Source of the DNA: Nocardioides sp. NBC_00368
Lineage (GTDB): Bacteria > Actinomycetota > Actinomycetes > Propionibacteriales > Nocardioidaceae
DNA: 64,000 nt
Direction: 5' to 3'
Assembly (NCBI RefSeq): GCF_036090055.1
Contig: NZ_CP107970.1
Span: 2,978,501 to 3,042,500 of the forward strand
The translations under genes were made by a program, and so were the position numbers. Below are positions 63,787 through 64,000 of this stretch, in pieces; position 1 is the stretch's first letter; each line of letters begins with the position of its first letter. The notes under the pieces are model-generated. The model did not search any database and had not been told where the DNA came from. It worked only from the letters and a program-made list of their open reading frames with translations.

Positions 63787-64000
63787 TTGATCGTGACCGT
63801 CACCCAGTCGGAGCGGGAGATGTTGCCGAGCGGGTCGACGGCCTCGATCTTGTACTTCTGCGACGAGCCGCTGGCGCGGCCGGTGTCGGTGAAGGTCATC
63901 GCGGTGTGCTTCCAGAACGGGGCCGTGACCTTGACGGTCTTGATCGGCGTCGAGTCGAGCGAGCCACGGTAGAGCTTGTAGGTGACGGTCGCGTTGTCCT
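63783..64000 (-). CDS. FN3/Ig-like domain protein (5' part beyond window)
   Basis: The last 71 codons of a minus-strand gene. The end has a fibronectin type III-like pattern: NATVTYKLYRG, FTDTG, SQKYKIEAVDPLGNIS. Such domains occur at the C-terminus of secreted sugar-active or surface proteins. The main body is outside the window, so the function cannot be told. Its stop overlaps the start of the GT2 gene. Confidence 0.75.
   Translation of the reverse strand, partial: DNATVTYKLYRGSLDSTPIKTVKVTAPFWKHTAMTFTDTGRASGSSQKYKIEAVDPLGNISRSDWVTVTIK

Overview
The window comes from the chromosome of a GC-rich Gram-positive actinobacterium, most like the Nocardioidaceae (Nocardioides and relatives). The reasons are the strong G/C third positions, frequent GTG/TTG starts with 1-8 base gene overlaps (GTGA, TTGA), and typical actinobacterial families: a SARP regulator, DUF501, an F420-type DDN-like oxidoreductase, a fused CydDC, and operators matching KstR, Rex and DtxR/IdeR consensus sequences. 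I see no phage, integrase, transposase or CRISPR array. Reading frames opposite real genes are very long because of the base composition; I left these shadows out.

Layout. 1-5.5 kb: AI-2E transporter (cut by the left edge), orphan GlmL/MutL ATPase and metB in one minus-strand operon, then msrA, a GNAT and a DinB protein. 5.5-8.7 kb: a reductase and an SDR behind a perfect KstR-type operator, then a two-domain GNAT. 8.7-18.9 kb: IMPACT protein, TauE/SafE permease, a SARP-AAA+-VWA operon, YchJ and a GAF histidine kinase. 18.9-25.5 kb: cydA-cydB-cydDC followed by a NarL-type response regulator that converges on the kinase, with a Rex-type box upstream of cydA. 25.5-35 kb: a repeat-rich gap, a large LuxR regulator, lipoprotein, cystathionine beta-synthase, SGNH hydrolase, Bax-inhibitor protein and a TetR/MFS divergon. 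35-40.5 kb: an unusual tRNA, def, an ACT protein, a repeat-containing membrane-anchored protein, ppx, DUF501, ftsB-like and eno. 40.5-53.1 kb: the ancestral eno-mazG-mfd neighbourhood opened by accessory genes (phytase-like exported protein, HxlR/nitroreductase pair, MFS, NUDIX, DDN-like, hydrolase-LuxR fusion, HEPN/MNT pair), ending with mfd. 53.1-58.8 kb: aldo-keto reductase with its MerR, SDR/TetR pair, M15 lipoprotein, siderophore-interacting protein and LMW-PTP. 59-64 kb: the start of an exopolysaccharide cluster (Wzz/BY-kinase, Wzy-like polymerase, acyltransferase 3, GT2, FN3 protein cut by the right edge).

How the genes work together. MetB and cystathionine beta-synthase, 26 kb apart, together give transsulfuration. 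CydABDC, its Rex-type site and the two-component genes form a low-oxygen/redox respiratory block. Several local regulators have a visible operator beside their target: TetR/MFS, MerR/aldo-keto reductase, HxlR/nitroreductase and HEPN/MNT.

The most unusual structure is a set of six mirror-image repeat arrays, each with direct units followed by the same units inverted. Four have a 21-bp period and two a 32-bp period. Four fill gene borders (6.68, 39.07, 45.74 and 56.98 kb) and two lie in frame inside cydDC, where they form the linkers of the protein (21.22 and 21.96 kb). They belong to no named element that I recognise.
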